64,000 nt of DNA, from positions 1 to 64,000 of the forward strand of contig JACQBG010000044.1 in NCBI GenBank assembly GCA_016194585.1, given 5' to 3'. The stretch comes from Gemmatimonadota bacterium. GTDB lineage: Bacteria; Gemmatimonadota; Gemmatimonadetes; Gemmatimonadales; Gemmatimonadaceae. Under the pieces are notes generated by a model that did no database searches, was not told where the DNA came from, and worked only from the letters and a program-made list of their open reading frames with translations. Positions 50,187 through 58,045 of the stretch are shown in pieces (positions within the stretch are counted from its first letter, which is position 1; each line of letters opens with the position of its first letter). The translations under genes and the position numbers were made by a program.

Positions 50187-50203
50187 TGCCGCCGGGCTTC
50201 TTT
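50171..50203 (+). terminator. Terminator overlapping the fadJ stop
   Basis: GAAGCCCGTCGGC (50171-50183) pairs with GCCGCCGGGCTTC (50188-50200) at 12 of 13 bases, followed by TTT. The fadJ stop codon TGA forms the loop, so termination is built into the last codons of the gene. Confidence 0.75.
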
Positions 50204-50223
50204 ACGTCAGGGAGATCGAAGGG

Positions 50224-51993
50224 ATGACGTTTGGCACTTCTTCGGTGGCGCTCCTGCGCCACGCTTCGGCGGTCGCGTTCGGCGCGCTCGCGCTGGCGGC
50301 CCCGCTCGCGGCGCAGCAGACGCGCGCGGAGCGCTCGAAGTATCTGGAGACGTCCACCTACGCGGACGTCGTCGCGTTCATCGACTCCCTGCAGGCGCGC
50401 GGTGCGCGGATCCACGTGGGGAGCATCGGCCGCACGTCGCAGGGGCGCGACATCCCGTACGTCATCGCGTCGCGACCACTCGTCAGCACGCCGCAGGAGG
50501 CGCGGCGGCTGGGCCGCCCGGTGGTGTACGTGCAGGCGAACATCCATGCCGGCGAGGTCGAGGGGAAGGAGGCGCTGCAGGCGCTGCTGCGAGACCTCCT
50601 CTTCTCGCCGAAGCCGAACGTGCTCGACTCGATCGTGCTGATCGCGGTGCCCATCTACAATGCCGACGGCAACGAGGCGTTCAAGCCGCAGGCGCAGAAC
50701 CGCTACGAGCAGCTCGGGCCCGAGATGGTGGGGCAACGGCCGAACGCACAGCAGCTCGACCTCAACCGCGACTACGTCAAGGCGGAGGCGCCGGAGACGC
50801 GCGCGTCGCTGGCGATGTTCAACGCGTGGGATCCCGACCTGTTCGTCGACCTGCACACGACCGACGGCAGCTACCACGGCTATGCGCTCACCTACTCGCC
50901 GTCGCTGCACCCGGCGGCGGCGATCGCCGGCGGCACGTTCGGCGGCGCATTCATGCGCGACTCGATGCTCCCGGTGATCCGGGAGCGGATGCGCACGCGG
51001 CACCGCTTCGAGGTGTTCCCTTACGGCAACTTCGACGGCGACGAGGGGCAGGTCGCGCCCGGCACGATGCGCGGCTGGAGCACCTACGACCACCGGGCGC
51101 GCTACGGCACCAACTACACCGGGCTGCGCGGCCGGCTCTCGCTGCTCAGCGAGGCGTACTCGCACGACCCGTTCGAGCGGCGGGTGAAGAGCACGTACGC
51201 GTTCCTGCAGGAGGCGCTCACGCTCACGGCGCAGCGCGCCAAGGCCGTGCTGGCGCTCACGCGTGGCGCCGACGCCGCGCTCGAGGCGGGGCGGATCGGC
51301 AGTGTCCCGGTGCGCGCGGAACTCACGGCGCACCCGTCGATGGAGCCGGTGATCGAGGCGCCGCTCGACACGCTCCCCGAGGCGCGCGCCGAGCTGGCCG
51401 GCCGCGCGACGGCGGCGCGTACGCGAGGTGCGGCCGGCCGCGCTGGCGGCGCGGGGCGCTCGGGTTGCCCATGGCCGCTCAGCGAGCCGGGGGTGCGCTG
51501 TGGCTTCAAGCGCAGCGGCCGCCTCGTGACGACGACGATGCCCGTGCGCGACCGGTTCGACGCGACGGTCAGCGCTTCGATGCCGGTCGCGTATGTGTTC
51601 AGTGCCGGGCCGGCCGCCGACTCGCTGCTGCCGCGCCTGCGCATGCATGGAATCGTCGTCGAGCAGCTGCTGGCGGCGGCGACGTCGACGGGGGGCACGT
51701 TCGCGGTCGATTCCGTCGTGCGCTCGGCGCGTCCCTTCCAGGGGCACGCCGAAGTGCGCCTCGAAGGACGCTGGTCGGCGTCGCGGGAACTCCCGCTCGA
51801 GGCCGGTTCGTTCGTCGTCCGCACGGCCCAGCCGCTCGGCGTGCTCGCCACGGTGTTGCTCGATCCGCAGACCGACGACGGCTTCCTGACGTGGAACGTG
51901 CTCGACCCGGCGCTCGCCGCGCTCGGCGACAAGATGTACCCGGTGCGTCGCGTGACGTCACCGCTGACGGTCCCGACCCGCATCCTTCCTTAA
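50224..51993 (+). CDS. Exported M14 zinc carboxypeptidase
   Basis: 589-residue exported metallocarboxypeptidase. Signal peptide ends near LAAQ. Zinc ligands are H108 and E111 in NIHAGEVEG and the His in VDLHTTDGS; the catalytic Glu is in LLSEAYSHD. The peptidase domain covers ~35-345; the C-terminal ~230 residues are an accessory domain with VRSARPFQGHAEVRLEGRW. Between them (about 395-430) is a low-complexity Ala/Arg/Gly stretch that looks inserted. ATG 50224 is preceded by GGGAG. The next gene starts seven bases after its stop. Confidence 0.88.
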   Translation: MTFGTSSVALLRHASAVAFGALALAAPLAAQQTRAERSKYLETSTYADVVAFIDSLQARGARIHVGSIGRTSQGRDIPYVIASRPLVSTPQEARRLGRPVVYVQANIHAGEVEGKEALQALLRDLLFSPKPNVLDSIVLIAVPIYNADGNEAFKPQAQNRYEQLGPEMVGQRPNAQQLDLNRDYVKAEAPETRASLAMFNAWDPDLFVDLHTTDGSYHGYALTYSPSLHPAAAIAGGTFGGAFMRDSMLPVIRERMRTRHRFEVFPYGNFDGDEGQVAPGTMRGWSTYDHRARYGTNYTGLRGRLSLLSEAYSHDPFERRVKSTYAFLQEALTLTAQRAKAVLALTRGADAALEAGRIGSVPVRAELTAHPSMEPVIEAPLDTLPEARAELAGRATAARTRGAAGRAGGAGRSGCPWPLSEPGVRCGFKRSGRLVTTTMPVRDRFDATVSASMPVAYVFSAGPAADSLLPRLRMHGIVVEQLLAAATSTGGTFAVDSVVRSARPFQGHAEVRLEGRWSASRELPLEAGSFVVRTAQPLGVLATVLLDPQTDDGFLTWNVLDPALAALGDKMYPVRRVTSPLTVPTRILP

Positions 51994-52000
51994 CGCCATC

Positions 52001-52957
52001 ATGTTCCGCTCCTTCCTGCTCTATCTGTCGCGCCAGGCGAGCATCTTCCGCTTCGTGCGACACAACGGCTTCGCCAAGTCGATGGCGAGCCGGTTCGTCG
52101 CCGGCGAGACCCTCGACACGGCGACGGCGGCCGTGGCCGAACTCAACGCCCAGGGCATCACCTGCTCGCTCGACCTGCTCGGCGAGAGCGTGACCAACGC
52201 CGGCGAGGCGCGCGCCGCCGGCGCCGCCTACGTGCAACTGCTCGACGCCATCAAGGCGAAGGGGCTCGACGCGAACGTCTCGCTCAAGATGACGGCGATG
52301 GGGCAGGACATCGACGACGCGCTGTGCGAGGAGATCGTGCGGAGCATCCTCGAGCGCGCCAAGGCGCACGGGAGCTTCGTGCGGCTCGACATGGAGTCGA
52401 GCGCGTACACGCAGCGCACGATCGACTTCTTCGAGAAGCGGCTCTATCCGGATTTCCGGGAGCACGTGGGCATCGTGCTGCAGAGCGCGCTGCGCCGCAC
52501 GTTCGACGACACGCAGCACGCGATCGCCATCGGCTGTCGCGTGCGGCTCTGCAAGGGCGCGTACCTCGAGCCGGCCGACGTCGCGTTCCCGGAGAAGAAG
52601 GACGTCGACGCGAACTACGTGAAGTGCATGCACGCGCTGATGGAGCGCGGGAACTACCCCGGGCTCGCCACGCACGACCCGGCGATCATCGCCGAGGCGA
52701 AGCGGTTCGCGAAGGAGCGCGGGATCGCCGCCGACCGGTTCGAGTTCCAGATGCTGTACGGCGTGCGCCGCGACCTCCAGGCGCAGATCGTGCGCGAAGG
52801 ATTCCGGCTGCGCGTGTACGTGCCGTTCGGCACGCAGTGGTATCCGTACCTCATGCGCCGCCTCGCCGAGCGTCCGGCGAACGTCTGGTTCATCACCGGC
52901 AACATCCTGCGCGAGATCGGCTCGGGGTCGCGCAAGCGGGTCGGGTCGGGCGCGTGA
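52001..52957 (+). CDS. Proline dehydrogenase
   Basis: FAD-dependent TIM-barrel enzyme oxidising proline to pyrroline-5-carboxylate, 318 residues, the single-domain form. Motifs: GITCSLDLLGESV, SLKMTAMGQDID, VRLDMESSAYTQRTIDF, RLCKGAYLEP, LATHDPAII and the C-terminal YVPFGTQWYPYLMRRLAERP, which binds the proline carboxylate. No P5C dehydrogenase is adjacent. It follows the M14 peptidase after seven bases, suggesting a peptide/amino-acid use operon, and overlaps the next gene as GTGA. Confidence 0.93.
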   Translation: MFRSFLLYLSRQASIFRFVRHNGFAKSMASRFVAGETLDTATAAVAELNAQGITCSLDLLGESVTNAGEARAAGAAYVQLLDAIKAKGLDANVSLKMTAMGQDIDDALCEEIVRSILERAKAHGSFVRLDMESSAYTQRTIDFFEKRLYPDFREHVGIVLQSALRRTFDDTQHAIAIGCRVRLCKGAYLEPADVAFPEKKDVDANYVKCMHALMERGNYPGLATHDPAIIAEAKRFAKERGIAADRFEFQMLYGVRRDLQAQIVREGFRLRVYVPFGTQWYPYLMRRLAERPANVWFITGNILREIGSGSRKRVGSGA

Positions 52958-53352
52958 GTCACGGGCAGTTCCTTCCGCCCGACCACTCCGCGGGGGACGA
53001 GCGCACCGTGGGCGGCTACGCCGCGGTGCACGCTCGCCCCGCCGCGCTCGAGGGGCGCGACGGGATGAGCTACAGTCTCGACGTGCTCAGCGACGCCACG
53101 GGAGACGCGGCGCGCCCGTATGGCGCCTTCCTGCTCTTCGTGCAGTGGTCGCGCGTCGGCGCGCAGAAGGCGGAGGGGCACCTCGAGACGGAGTTCGTGG
53201 CGTGGGGGTGCAGCGCGGCCGACGCGGAGCGGGCACTCGGCGCGATGCCGCTCACCGAGGCGCAGCGGCTGCTCGACGCCCTGATCGTGGCGCGTGACGG
53301 CGCGACGACGCGCCGCTGGTGGGACGTGATGCGCGAGGAGGACGGCGCATGA
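52954..53352 (+). CDS. Unknown small protein between proline dehydrogenase and rsgA
   Basis: 132-residue protein I do not recognise. It has a polar, probably flexible N-terminus (residues 1-35), then an alternating pattern compatible with a small alpha/beta fold (YGAFLLFVQWSRVGAQKAEGH, LETEFVAWG) and a C-terminal helix (LTEAQRLLDALIVARDG). No signal or cofactor motif. Both ends overlap neighbours: GTGA with the proline dehydrogenase gene and ATGA with rsgA. Coding is supported by this arrangement and by codon-position bias. Confidence 0.65.
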   Translation: MSHGQFLPPDHSAGDERTVGGYAAVHARPAALEGRDGMSYSLDVLSDATGDAARPYGAFLLFVQWSRVGAQKAEGHLETEFVAWGCSAADAERALGAMPLTEAQRLLDALIVARDGATTRRWWDVMREEDGA

Positions 53353-54284
53353 GCGAGACGCGCGGCGTCGTGCTGAGCGGCACAGGCGGCGTGTGGAGCG
53401 TGCGCGCCGCCGGGGGCGAGACGCTCGAGGCGTCGATGCGTGGCCGGCTCAAGCAGGAAGGCGCCGGGCTCAAGCTCGCCGTGGGCGACGACGTCACGGT
53501 CGCGCGCGACAGCAGCGACGCGGCATGGGCCATCACGGCGATCCATCCGCGCCGCGGCACGCTCGCCCGCCGCGCGCCGGGCGGTGGGCGCGGCGAACGC
53601 ATCGTCGCGGCCAACGTCGACCAGGTGCTCGTCGTGTTCGCGGCGGCGAAGCCCGAGCCGCACCTGCGGATGCTCGACCGGTTCCTCGTGATCGCCGAGG
53701 GGAACGACCTCCCCGCGCACATCGTGTTCAACAAGGTCGAACTCGTCGGCGGGGCCGCGGCGATCGACGCGCTGGTGAAGCCGTACGAACTGGCGGGGTA
53801 CACCGTGCATCGCACGAGCGTGAAGCAGCATATCGGGCTCGAGGGACTGCACGACATGCTCGCCGGGCGCACGACGGCGCTGAGCGGGCCGAGCGGCGTC
53901 GGCAAGTCGTCGCTGTTGAATGCGCTCTTCCCCGGACTCGACTTGCGCACCGCCGAGATCAGCGAGTCGGTGAACAAGGGGCGGCACACGACCGTCGGCG
54001 CGCTGCTCATCCCCATCCCCGACGCGCTCGGCGGGTTCGTCGTGGACACGCCCGGGCTCCGCGAGGTGGGGATGTGGGGACTGCCGCCGGCCTCACTCGA
54101 CCGGTGCTTCCCGGAGTTCGCGTCGTTCCTGGGCGAGTGCCGGTACGGCGACTGCGAGCACGAGACGGAGCCGGGATGCGCCGTGCGCGACGCGGTGGCG
54201 CGCGGGGAAGTGTCGGCCTCGCGGTACGAGAGTTACTGCAAGCTGTTGCTCGAACTGCGCGACATCCCGAAGGACTGGCAATAG
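53349..54284 (+). CDS. rsgA: Ribosome assembly GTPase RsgA
   Basis: Circularly permuted GTPase acting late in 30S subunit maturation, 311 residues. The order is OB fold first, then G4 FNKVE, G1 GPSGVGKSS from residue 180 and G3 DTPGLRE. The C-terminal zinc motif is visible as CRYGDCEHETEPGC with the closing His in the same stretch. ATG 53349 overlaps the upstream stop as ATGA; a longer start at 53319 is unneeded. A perfect palindromic terminator follows the stop. Confidence 0.95.
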   Translation: MSETRGVVLSGTGGVWSVRAAGGETLEASMRGRLKQEGAGLKLAVGDDVTVARDSSDAAWAITAIHPRRGTLARRAPGGGRGERIVAANVDQVLVVFAAAKPEPHLRMLDRFLVIAEGNDLPAHIVFNKVELVGGAAAIDALVKPYELAGYTVHRTSVKQHIGLEGLHDMLAGRTTALSGPSGVGKSSLLNALFPGLDLRTAEISESVNKGRHTTVGALLIPIPDALGGFVVDTPGLREVGMWGLPPASLDRCFPEFASFLGECRYGDCEHETEPGCAVRDAVARGEVSASRYESYCKLLLELRDIPKDWQ

Positions 54285-54288
54285 ACGG

Positions 54289-54316
54289 ACGGCGGGCGCG
54301 ATCGCGCCCGCCGTTT
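54289..54316. terminator. Bidirectional terminator between rsgA and pdxH
   Basis: A 26-base perfect palindrome, 54289-54314 (arms ACGGCGGGCGCGA and its complement), followed by TT. It is centred in the 55 bp gap between convergent genes and can serve both; the T-run is short. Confidence 0.7.
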
Positions 54317-54339
54317 GGTCGAAATCCACACTGTCGCGG

Positions 54340-54981
54340 CTACGGCCAGAGCCGCCCGATCGTCCACGCGCCGGCGGGGTCGCGCTCGTAGACGATACGG
54401 TCGTGCAACCGGCTCTCGCGCCCCTGCCAGAACTCGATCGCGTCGGGCGCCACGCGATAGCCGCCCCAATGATCGGGCAGCGGCACGTCGGCGCCCTCCG
54501 GGTACTTCGTGAAGTACTCGAGCACTTCGCGTTCGAGTTCGACGCGCGCGGTCAGCGGCTGGCTCTGGTGCGACGCCCACGCGCCGACCTTGCTCCCGTG
54601 CGGGCGCGACGTGAAATACTCGGCCGACTCGGCCGCCGACACGCGCGTGACGCGCCCGGTGATGCGCACCTGGCGCTGGAGGGCGTCCCAGAAGAAGCAG
54701 AGCGCGGCGCGCGGATTGGCGTCGAGCTCGATCCCCTTGCGGCTCCGGTAGTCGGTGAAGAACACGAAGCCGCGCTCGTCGGCGCCCTTGAGCAGCACGA
54801 TACGCACCGACGGGAAGCCATCGGCCGTCGCCGTGGCGAGCGACATCGCGGTGGGTTCGAGGATCTCGGCGCGCTGCGCCTGCTCGAACCACTTGTGGAA
54901 CTGGCGGATGGGATCGGCGTCGACGTCGCTCCGGGAGAGCGACTGCAACGTGTATTCGCGGCGGATGTCGGCGAGGGACAC
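54340..54981 (-). CDS. pdxH: Pyridoxamine 5'-phosphate oxidase
   Basis: FMN enzyme making pyridoxal phosphate, 213 residues. Family motifs: RIVLLKGADERGFVFFTDYRSRKG split over the FMN-binding strands, FFWDALQRQVRITGRV, SRPHGSKVGAWASHQSQ, and the C-terminal FWQGRESRLHDRIVYER. All positions expected for FMN and substrate binding are present. The start is GTG 54981. The leader on the minus strand is a pure pyrimidine tract from the adjacent G-rich repeat and has no ribosome site. It is convergent with rsgA. Confidence 0.95.
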   Translation of the reverse strand: MSLADIRREYTLQSLSRSDVDADPIRQFHKWFEQAQRAEILEPTAMSLATATADGFPSVRIVLLKGADERGFVFFTDYRSRKGIELDANPRAALCFFWDALQRQVRITGRVTRVSAAESAEYFTSRPHGSKVGAWASHQSQPLTARVELEREVLEYFTKYPEGADVPLPDHWGGYRVAPDAIEFWQGRESRLHDRIVYERDPAGAWTIGRLWP

Positions 54982-55088
54982 TTGAGAGGGGGAGGGGGAG
55001 GGAAAGGGGGAGGGGGAGGGAAGGGGGAGGGGGAGGGGAGGGGAGGGGACGACAGAGGGAGGGGGGAGGACAGGAGCTTGCTCTCAAG
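54981..55088. repeat. G-rich tract upstream of pdxH with flanking 8-bp inverted repeat
   Basis: From 54985 to about 55070 the plus strand is nearly all purine, with more than a dozen GGGGG or GGGG runs separated by A or AA. CTTGAGAG at 54981-54988 and CTCTCAAG at 55081-55088 bound it as an 8 bp inverted repeat. The unit GGGGAGGGGGAGGGAAAGGG is the one seen in the element at 29482-29672. It could form stacked G-quadruplexes. The left boundary touches the pdxH start codon. Confidence 0.8.
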
Positions 55089-55154
55089 CTAGCGTCTCTT
55101 GCTGGCTGTTGCAGCGACATCCAGCTTTCGCTTCATGACGAGTGTGGAGCGACC

Positions 55155-55688
55155 GTGACCGGTTCCCCGGTTCCTGAAGGCACGCGCACGCATCGCAACG
55201 AAGGCGACACGCGGCCGCCGGTGCGCTGCGCGATCGTGACCGTCAGCGATTCGCGCACCGCCGCGACCGACGTGAGCGGCCCGCTGATGCTGCGGTTGCT
55301 CACCGAGGCGGGGCACGCGGTGGTCGATCAGGCGTTGCTGCGCAACGAAGAGGCGACGGTGCGCGCGCACGTGGCGGCGCAGCTCGCGCGTGCCGATGTC
55401 GACGCCGTGCTCCTCTCCGGCGGCACGGGACTCGGCAGCCGCGACCGCACGGTCGAGGCGGTGCGGCCGCTACTAGAGAAAGAGCTGCCGGGTTTCGGCG
55501 AACTGTTCCGCGTGCTCTCGTTCCAGGATCAAGTCGGCACGGCGGCGATCCTCTCGCGCGCGCTGGCGGGTGGCGCGAAGGGGAAGCTCGTCGTGTCGAT
55601 GCCCGGGTCGGCGGCGGCGGTGGAGTTGGCGCTCACGCGGATCCTGTTGCCCGAACTCCGGCACGCGATCCGCGAGCTGTCGCGCTGA
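55155..55688 (+). CDS. MoaB/MogA-type molybdenum cofactor protein
   Basis: Adenylyltransferase-like protein of molybdopterin synthesis, 177 residues. It has the family CAIVTVSDSRTAATDVSGPL, the molybdopterin-binding SGGTGLGSRDRTVEAV and PGSAAAVELAL. Whether it is MogA-active or MoaB-like cannot be read from the motifs. GTG 55155 has GGAG five bases upstream; the first 22 residues are a non-conserved extension. It is consistent with the molybdenum hydroxylase of this window. Its TGA abuts the convergent stop TCA as TGATCA. Confidence 0.88.
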   Translation: MTGSPVPEGTRTHRNEGDTRPPVRCAIVTVSDSRTAATDVSGPLMLRLLTEAGHAVVDQALLRNEEATVRAHVAAQLARADVDAVLLSGGTGLGSRDRTVEAVRPLLEKELPGFGELFRVLSFQDQVGTAAILSRALAGGAKGKLVVSMPGSAAAVELALTRILLPELRHAIRELSR

Positions 55689-57197
55689 TCAGCGGCGCGG
55701 GCCGGCGGGCACGCCCAGCCGCCACGCGAGCCAGCGCCATCCGGTCACGACGCCGGTGAGCGAGAGCGCGAGGCCGCCCAGCGAGAGCAGGATCACGACC
55801 ACGTCCCACAGCGGGCGATGCGACGTGAGGAGCCGGAAGTCGAGGTCGTGCAGTCCCGTGTACAGCCATCGCTCGAGCCGGCTGCGCGTCACCTGCTTCA
55901 TGACGATCGAAGCGGACGACGCGTCGAGATAGAACACGCTGCGCTGGGCGTCATCGAATGCGACGCGCACCGCGGGCAACGGGGGGCGGCGCTCGGCGGT
56001 GGCGTAGTAGTAATCGTCGTACGCGCGGATCGTCCGCGCCGAGACCACGTGCGCATCGGGCAGGAGCCGCGCGGCGGCGCGCATCATCTCCTCCGCCGAG
56101 ATCGCCTGCCGGGAGACGTTCGGCTCCGCCGCGATCGCCCGTGCCGCGCCTGACGGGTCCACGCTCACCCAGTACGCGCGACCGGCCAATGCCACGGCAC
56201 GCAGCTCGCGTACCGACGGCCCCGCACGTTCGACGGCTTCCGCCGGCGTGAGTGCGAACGATGCCCCGGCGAGCGCGCCTCCCGCCAGCGACAGTCGCTC
56301 GGGGCCGGACGGCTGGTCGCCCGGACTCCAATCGAACGGGTCGACGCTCAGCGTGCCGCTGAAGATCCACGTGCACGTGACGGCCCCGAAGACGAGCCCC
56401 GTGATGTGATGCCAACGCATCCAGCTCGTGCGATACGGCACGTGCGACGCGGAGCGATCCCGTCGCCGCCAGCGGAATTGCCAGAGGCCGACCGCCATGC
56501 CGGCGGCCGACATCACCGTGCCGAGCGCACCGAGCACGATAATCGTCCACAGCCAGGCGCCGAGTCGCGCCCGCAGCACCCGCGGGTAGATCCAGTGGGG
56601 GATCGCGCCCAGCCACGCGAAGGCGCGCTCGCGGCCGGTGGACGTGGTGATGGCCTCGCCGCCGACGGCGCTTACGTACACGCGTGTGCGTTCGGCGTCG
56701 CGGAAGTCGACACGCCAGAGGGGCAACTCGCGCCGCAGCACCGCTTCGACCGTCCACTGGTCGGGTTCGCGGAGCAGCTCGACCTCGCCGGTCAGCGCCT
56801 CGTCGAGTCGCGCATATCCCGCGGCGGTGCGGCGTGCCTCATCGCCCGTGAGAGCCGCAGCGGCGGACAGGTCATCGGCGAACAGCGCATGCCAACCGCC
56901 GTCGACTGCGCGAAAGCGATAGACGGGGCGATCCAGTCGCATGCCGAGCCGCACGAGCGCCGTGGTGTCGCGACCGCCCATCGACGGCAGCGCATCGGCC
57001 AGCGGGCGGGTGCACGCCGGGCAGTGCAGCGGCGACATCCGCGCGAACTGGCGTTGCTGCCGGAAACCCGGGAACGGCGCGTACATCAGCACGATGCCCG
57101 TCGCGAACCACATCACGAAGAGCAGCGCCAGCGCGACGCCCAGGTACAAATGCGCGAGCACCGTCCAGCGTTTCAGCGCGCGAACGGCGCCGCGCAC
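55689..57197 (-). CDS. PepSY-associated membrane protein
   Basis: 502-residue inner-membrane protein of the PepSY_TM type, often linked to iron-siderophore reduction or envelope redox. Membrane segments lie near residues 13-37 (VLAHLYLGVALALLFVMW), 208-232 (LGAWLWTIIVLGALGTVMS), 265-288 and 460-482. Conserved His residues (HLYLG, RWHHITGL) could bind haem. A PLHCPACTRPL segment with CxxC lies in the first periplasmic loop, which is uncommon. The start is GTG 57197 behind GAGGG. Its neighbour OsmC is six bases upstream, so they are co-transcribed. Confidence 0.82.
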   Translation of the reverse strand: MRGAVRALKRWTVLAHLYLGVALALLFVMWFATGIVLMYAPFPGFRQQRQFARMSPLHCPACTRPLADALPSMGGRDTTALVRLGMRLDRPVYRFRAVDGGWHALFADDLSAAAALTGDEARRTAAGYARLDEALTGEVELLREPDQWTVEAVLRRELPLWRVDFRDAERTRVYVSAVGGEAITTSTGRERAFAWLGAIPHWIYPRVLRARLGAWLWTIIVLGALGTVMSAAGMAVGLWQFRWRRRDRSASHVPYRTSWMRWHHITGLVFGAVTCTWIFSGTLSVDPFDWSPGDQPSGPERLSLAGGALAGASFALTPAEAVERAGPSVRELRAVALAGRAYWVSVDPSGAARAIAAEPNVSRQAISAEEMMRAAARLLPDAHVVSARTIRAYDDYYYATAERRPPLPAVRVAFDDAQRSVFYLDASSASIVMKQVTRSRLERWLYTGLHDLDFRLLTSHRPLWDVVVILLSLGGLALSLTGVVTGWRWLAWRLGVPAGPRR

Positions 57198-57203
57198 GTG
57201 CCC

Positions 57204-57650
57204 TCAGTCCTCCACCAGCTCCAGCGACCACAACACCGGCATCTCCGGATCCATCGAGTCGCGCACCGTGCAGTACTTCGTGACCGCCAGCTCGATCGCC
57301 CGTTCGGCCTGGTCGCGCTCGATCCCCTTGCCGGTGATGCGATAGGCGAGGTGCACCTTCGTGACGCGGCGCGGCTTCCCCTCGGAGCGTTCGGCGCGGA
57401 TGGTGACCTCGAGCGCCGTCGGCTTCGTGCGCCGCTTCTCGAGGATGAGCACGACGTCGATCGCGGTGCAGCCGGCGAGCGCCGAGATGAGTGTCTCCGG
57501 CGGGCTCGGACCGTCCTTCGAATTGCCGTCCATCAGGATCGTGGGACGTCCTTCCTTGCCGGACTCGAAGCGCAGGTCGCCGCGCCAGTGCATGGCGAGT
57601 TCGAGATGGTGCTGGATCTCGTCGGCGGACCCGGGGCGGTCGTTCTTCAT
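57204..57650 (-). CDS. OsmC-family protein
   Basis: Thiol-dependent peroxidase-fold protein of 148 residues. The two cysteines typical of OsmC/Ohr are in ALAGCTAIDV and TKYCTVRDS, at the expected spacing of about 65 residues, so peroxidase activity is plausible. The YhfA branch of the family is closest in style (LEVTIRAERSEGKPRRVTKVHL). ATG 57650 has AGGAG six bases upstream. It precedes the PepSY gene by six bases on the minus strand. Confidence 0.88.
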   Translation of the reverse strand: MKNDRPGSADEIQHHLELAMHWRGDLRFESGKEGRPTILMDGNSKDGPSPPETLISALAGCTAIDVVLILEKRRTKPTALEVTIRAERSEGKPRRVTKVHLAYRITGKGIERDQAERAIELAVTKYCTVRDSMDPEMPVLWSLELVED

Positions 57651-57692
57651 CTGGACTCCTGCGCGGGCCGTCGGCCCGCGGCGTGATGGTGT

Positions 57693-58025
57693 TCAGCCGA
57701 TGCGCGTGCCGTCGGCGACGGCGTGATCGGGATGGAGCAGGACGACCTCGGTCGGCTGCGGCATGGCGCCGAGCACGAGGCACTGACTGACGAACCCGGC
57801 GATGCGCCGCTCGCCGATGTTGACGACGGCGACCACCTGCCGGCCGACCATCGTCTCGGGGGTGTAATGCACCGTGATCTGCGCGCTCGAGCGCCGCACG
57901 CCGAGTTCCGGGCCGAAGTCGATCTCCATCTTGATCGACGGCTTGCGCGCCTCGGGGAACGGCTCGGCGCGCAGCACCGTGCCGACGCGGATGTCGATGG
58001 CGAAGAAGTCTTCGGGGACAGGCAT
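57693..58025 (-). CDS. csaA: tRNA-binding domain protein CsaA
   Basis: Small dimeric OB-fold protein of 110 residues, homologous to the tRNA-binding domain of methionyl-tRNA synthetase and proposed to be an export chaperone in Bacillus. The motifs DFFAIDIRVGTVLRAEPFP, KMEIDFGPELGVRRSSAQ and QVVAVVNIGERRIAGF are diagnostic. A longer frame exists antisense to the M16 gene's neighbour, but ATG 58025 matches the family N-terminus exactly. It lies 20 bases after the M16 peptidase gene and 42 bases before osmC on the same strand. Confidence 0.92.
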   Translation of the reverse strand: MPVPEDFFAIDIRVGTVLRAEPFPEARKPSIKMEIDFGPELGVRRSSAQITVHYTPETMVGRQVVAVVNIGERRIAGFVSQCLVLGAMPQPTEVVLLHPDHAVADGTRIG

Positions 58026-58045
58026 GGACGTGGCGGGGTCGGCGC

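Noticed and set aside
48350-50227. 625-residue frame overlapping fadJ
   Set aside because: Alternative frame of a certain gene; Arg/Gly/Ala-rich, no motifs.
51390-51520. Frameshift in the M14 peptidase gene
   Set aside because: The frame stays open and both flanking parts read well in the same frame; a double compensated shift is possible but not shown.
54982-55154. Small gene in the G-rich tract
   Set aside because: Frames through the tract give only Gly/Arg/Glu or Pro/Leu/Ser strings and no start with a ribosome site.
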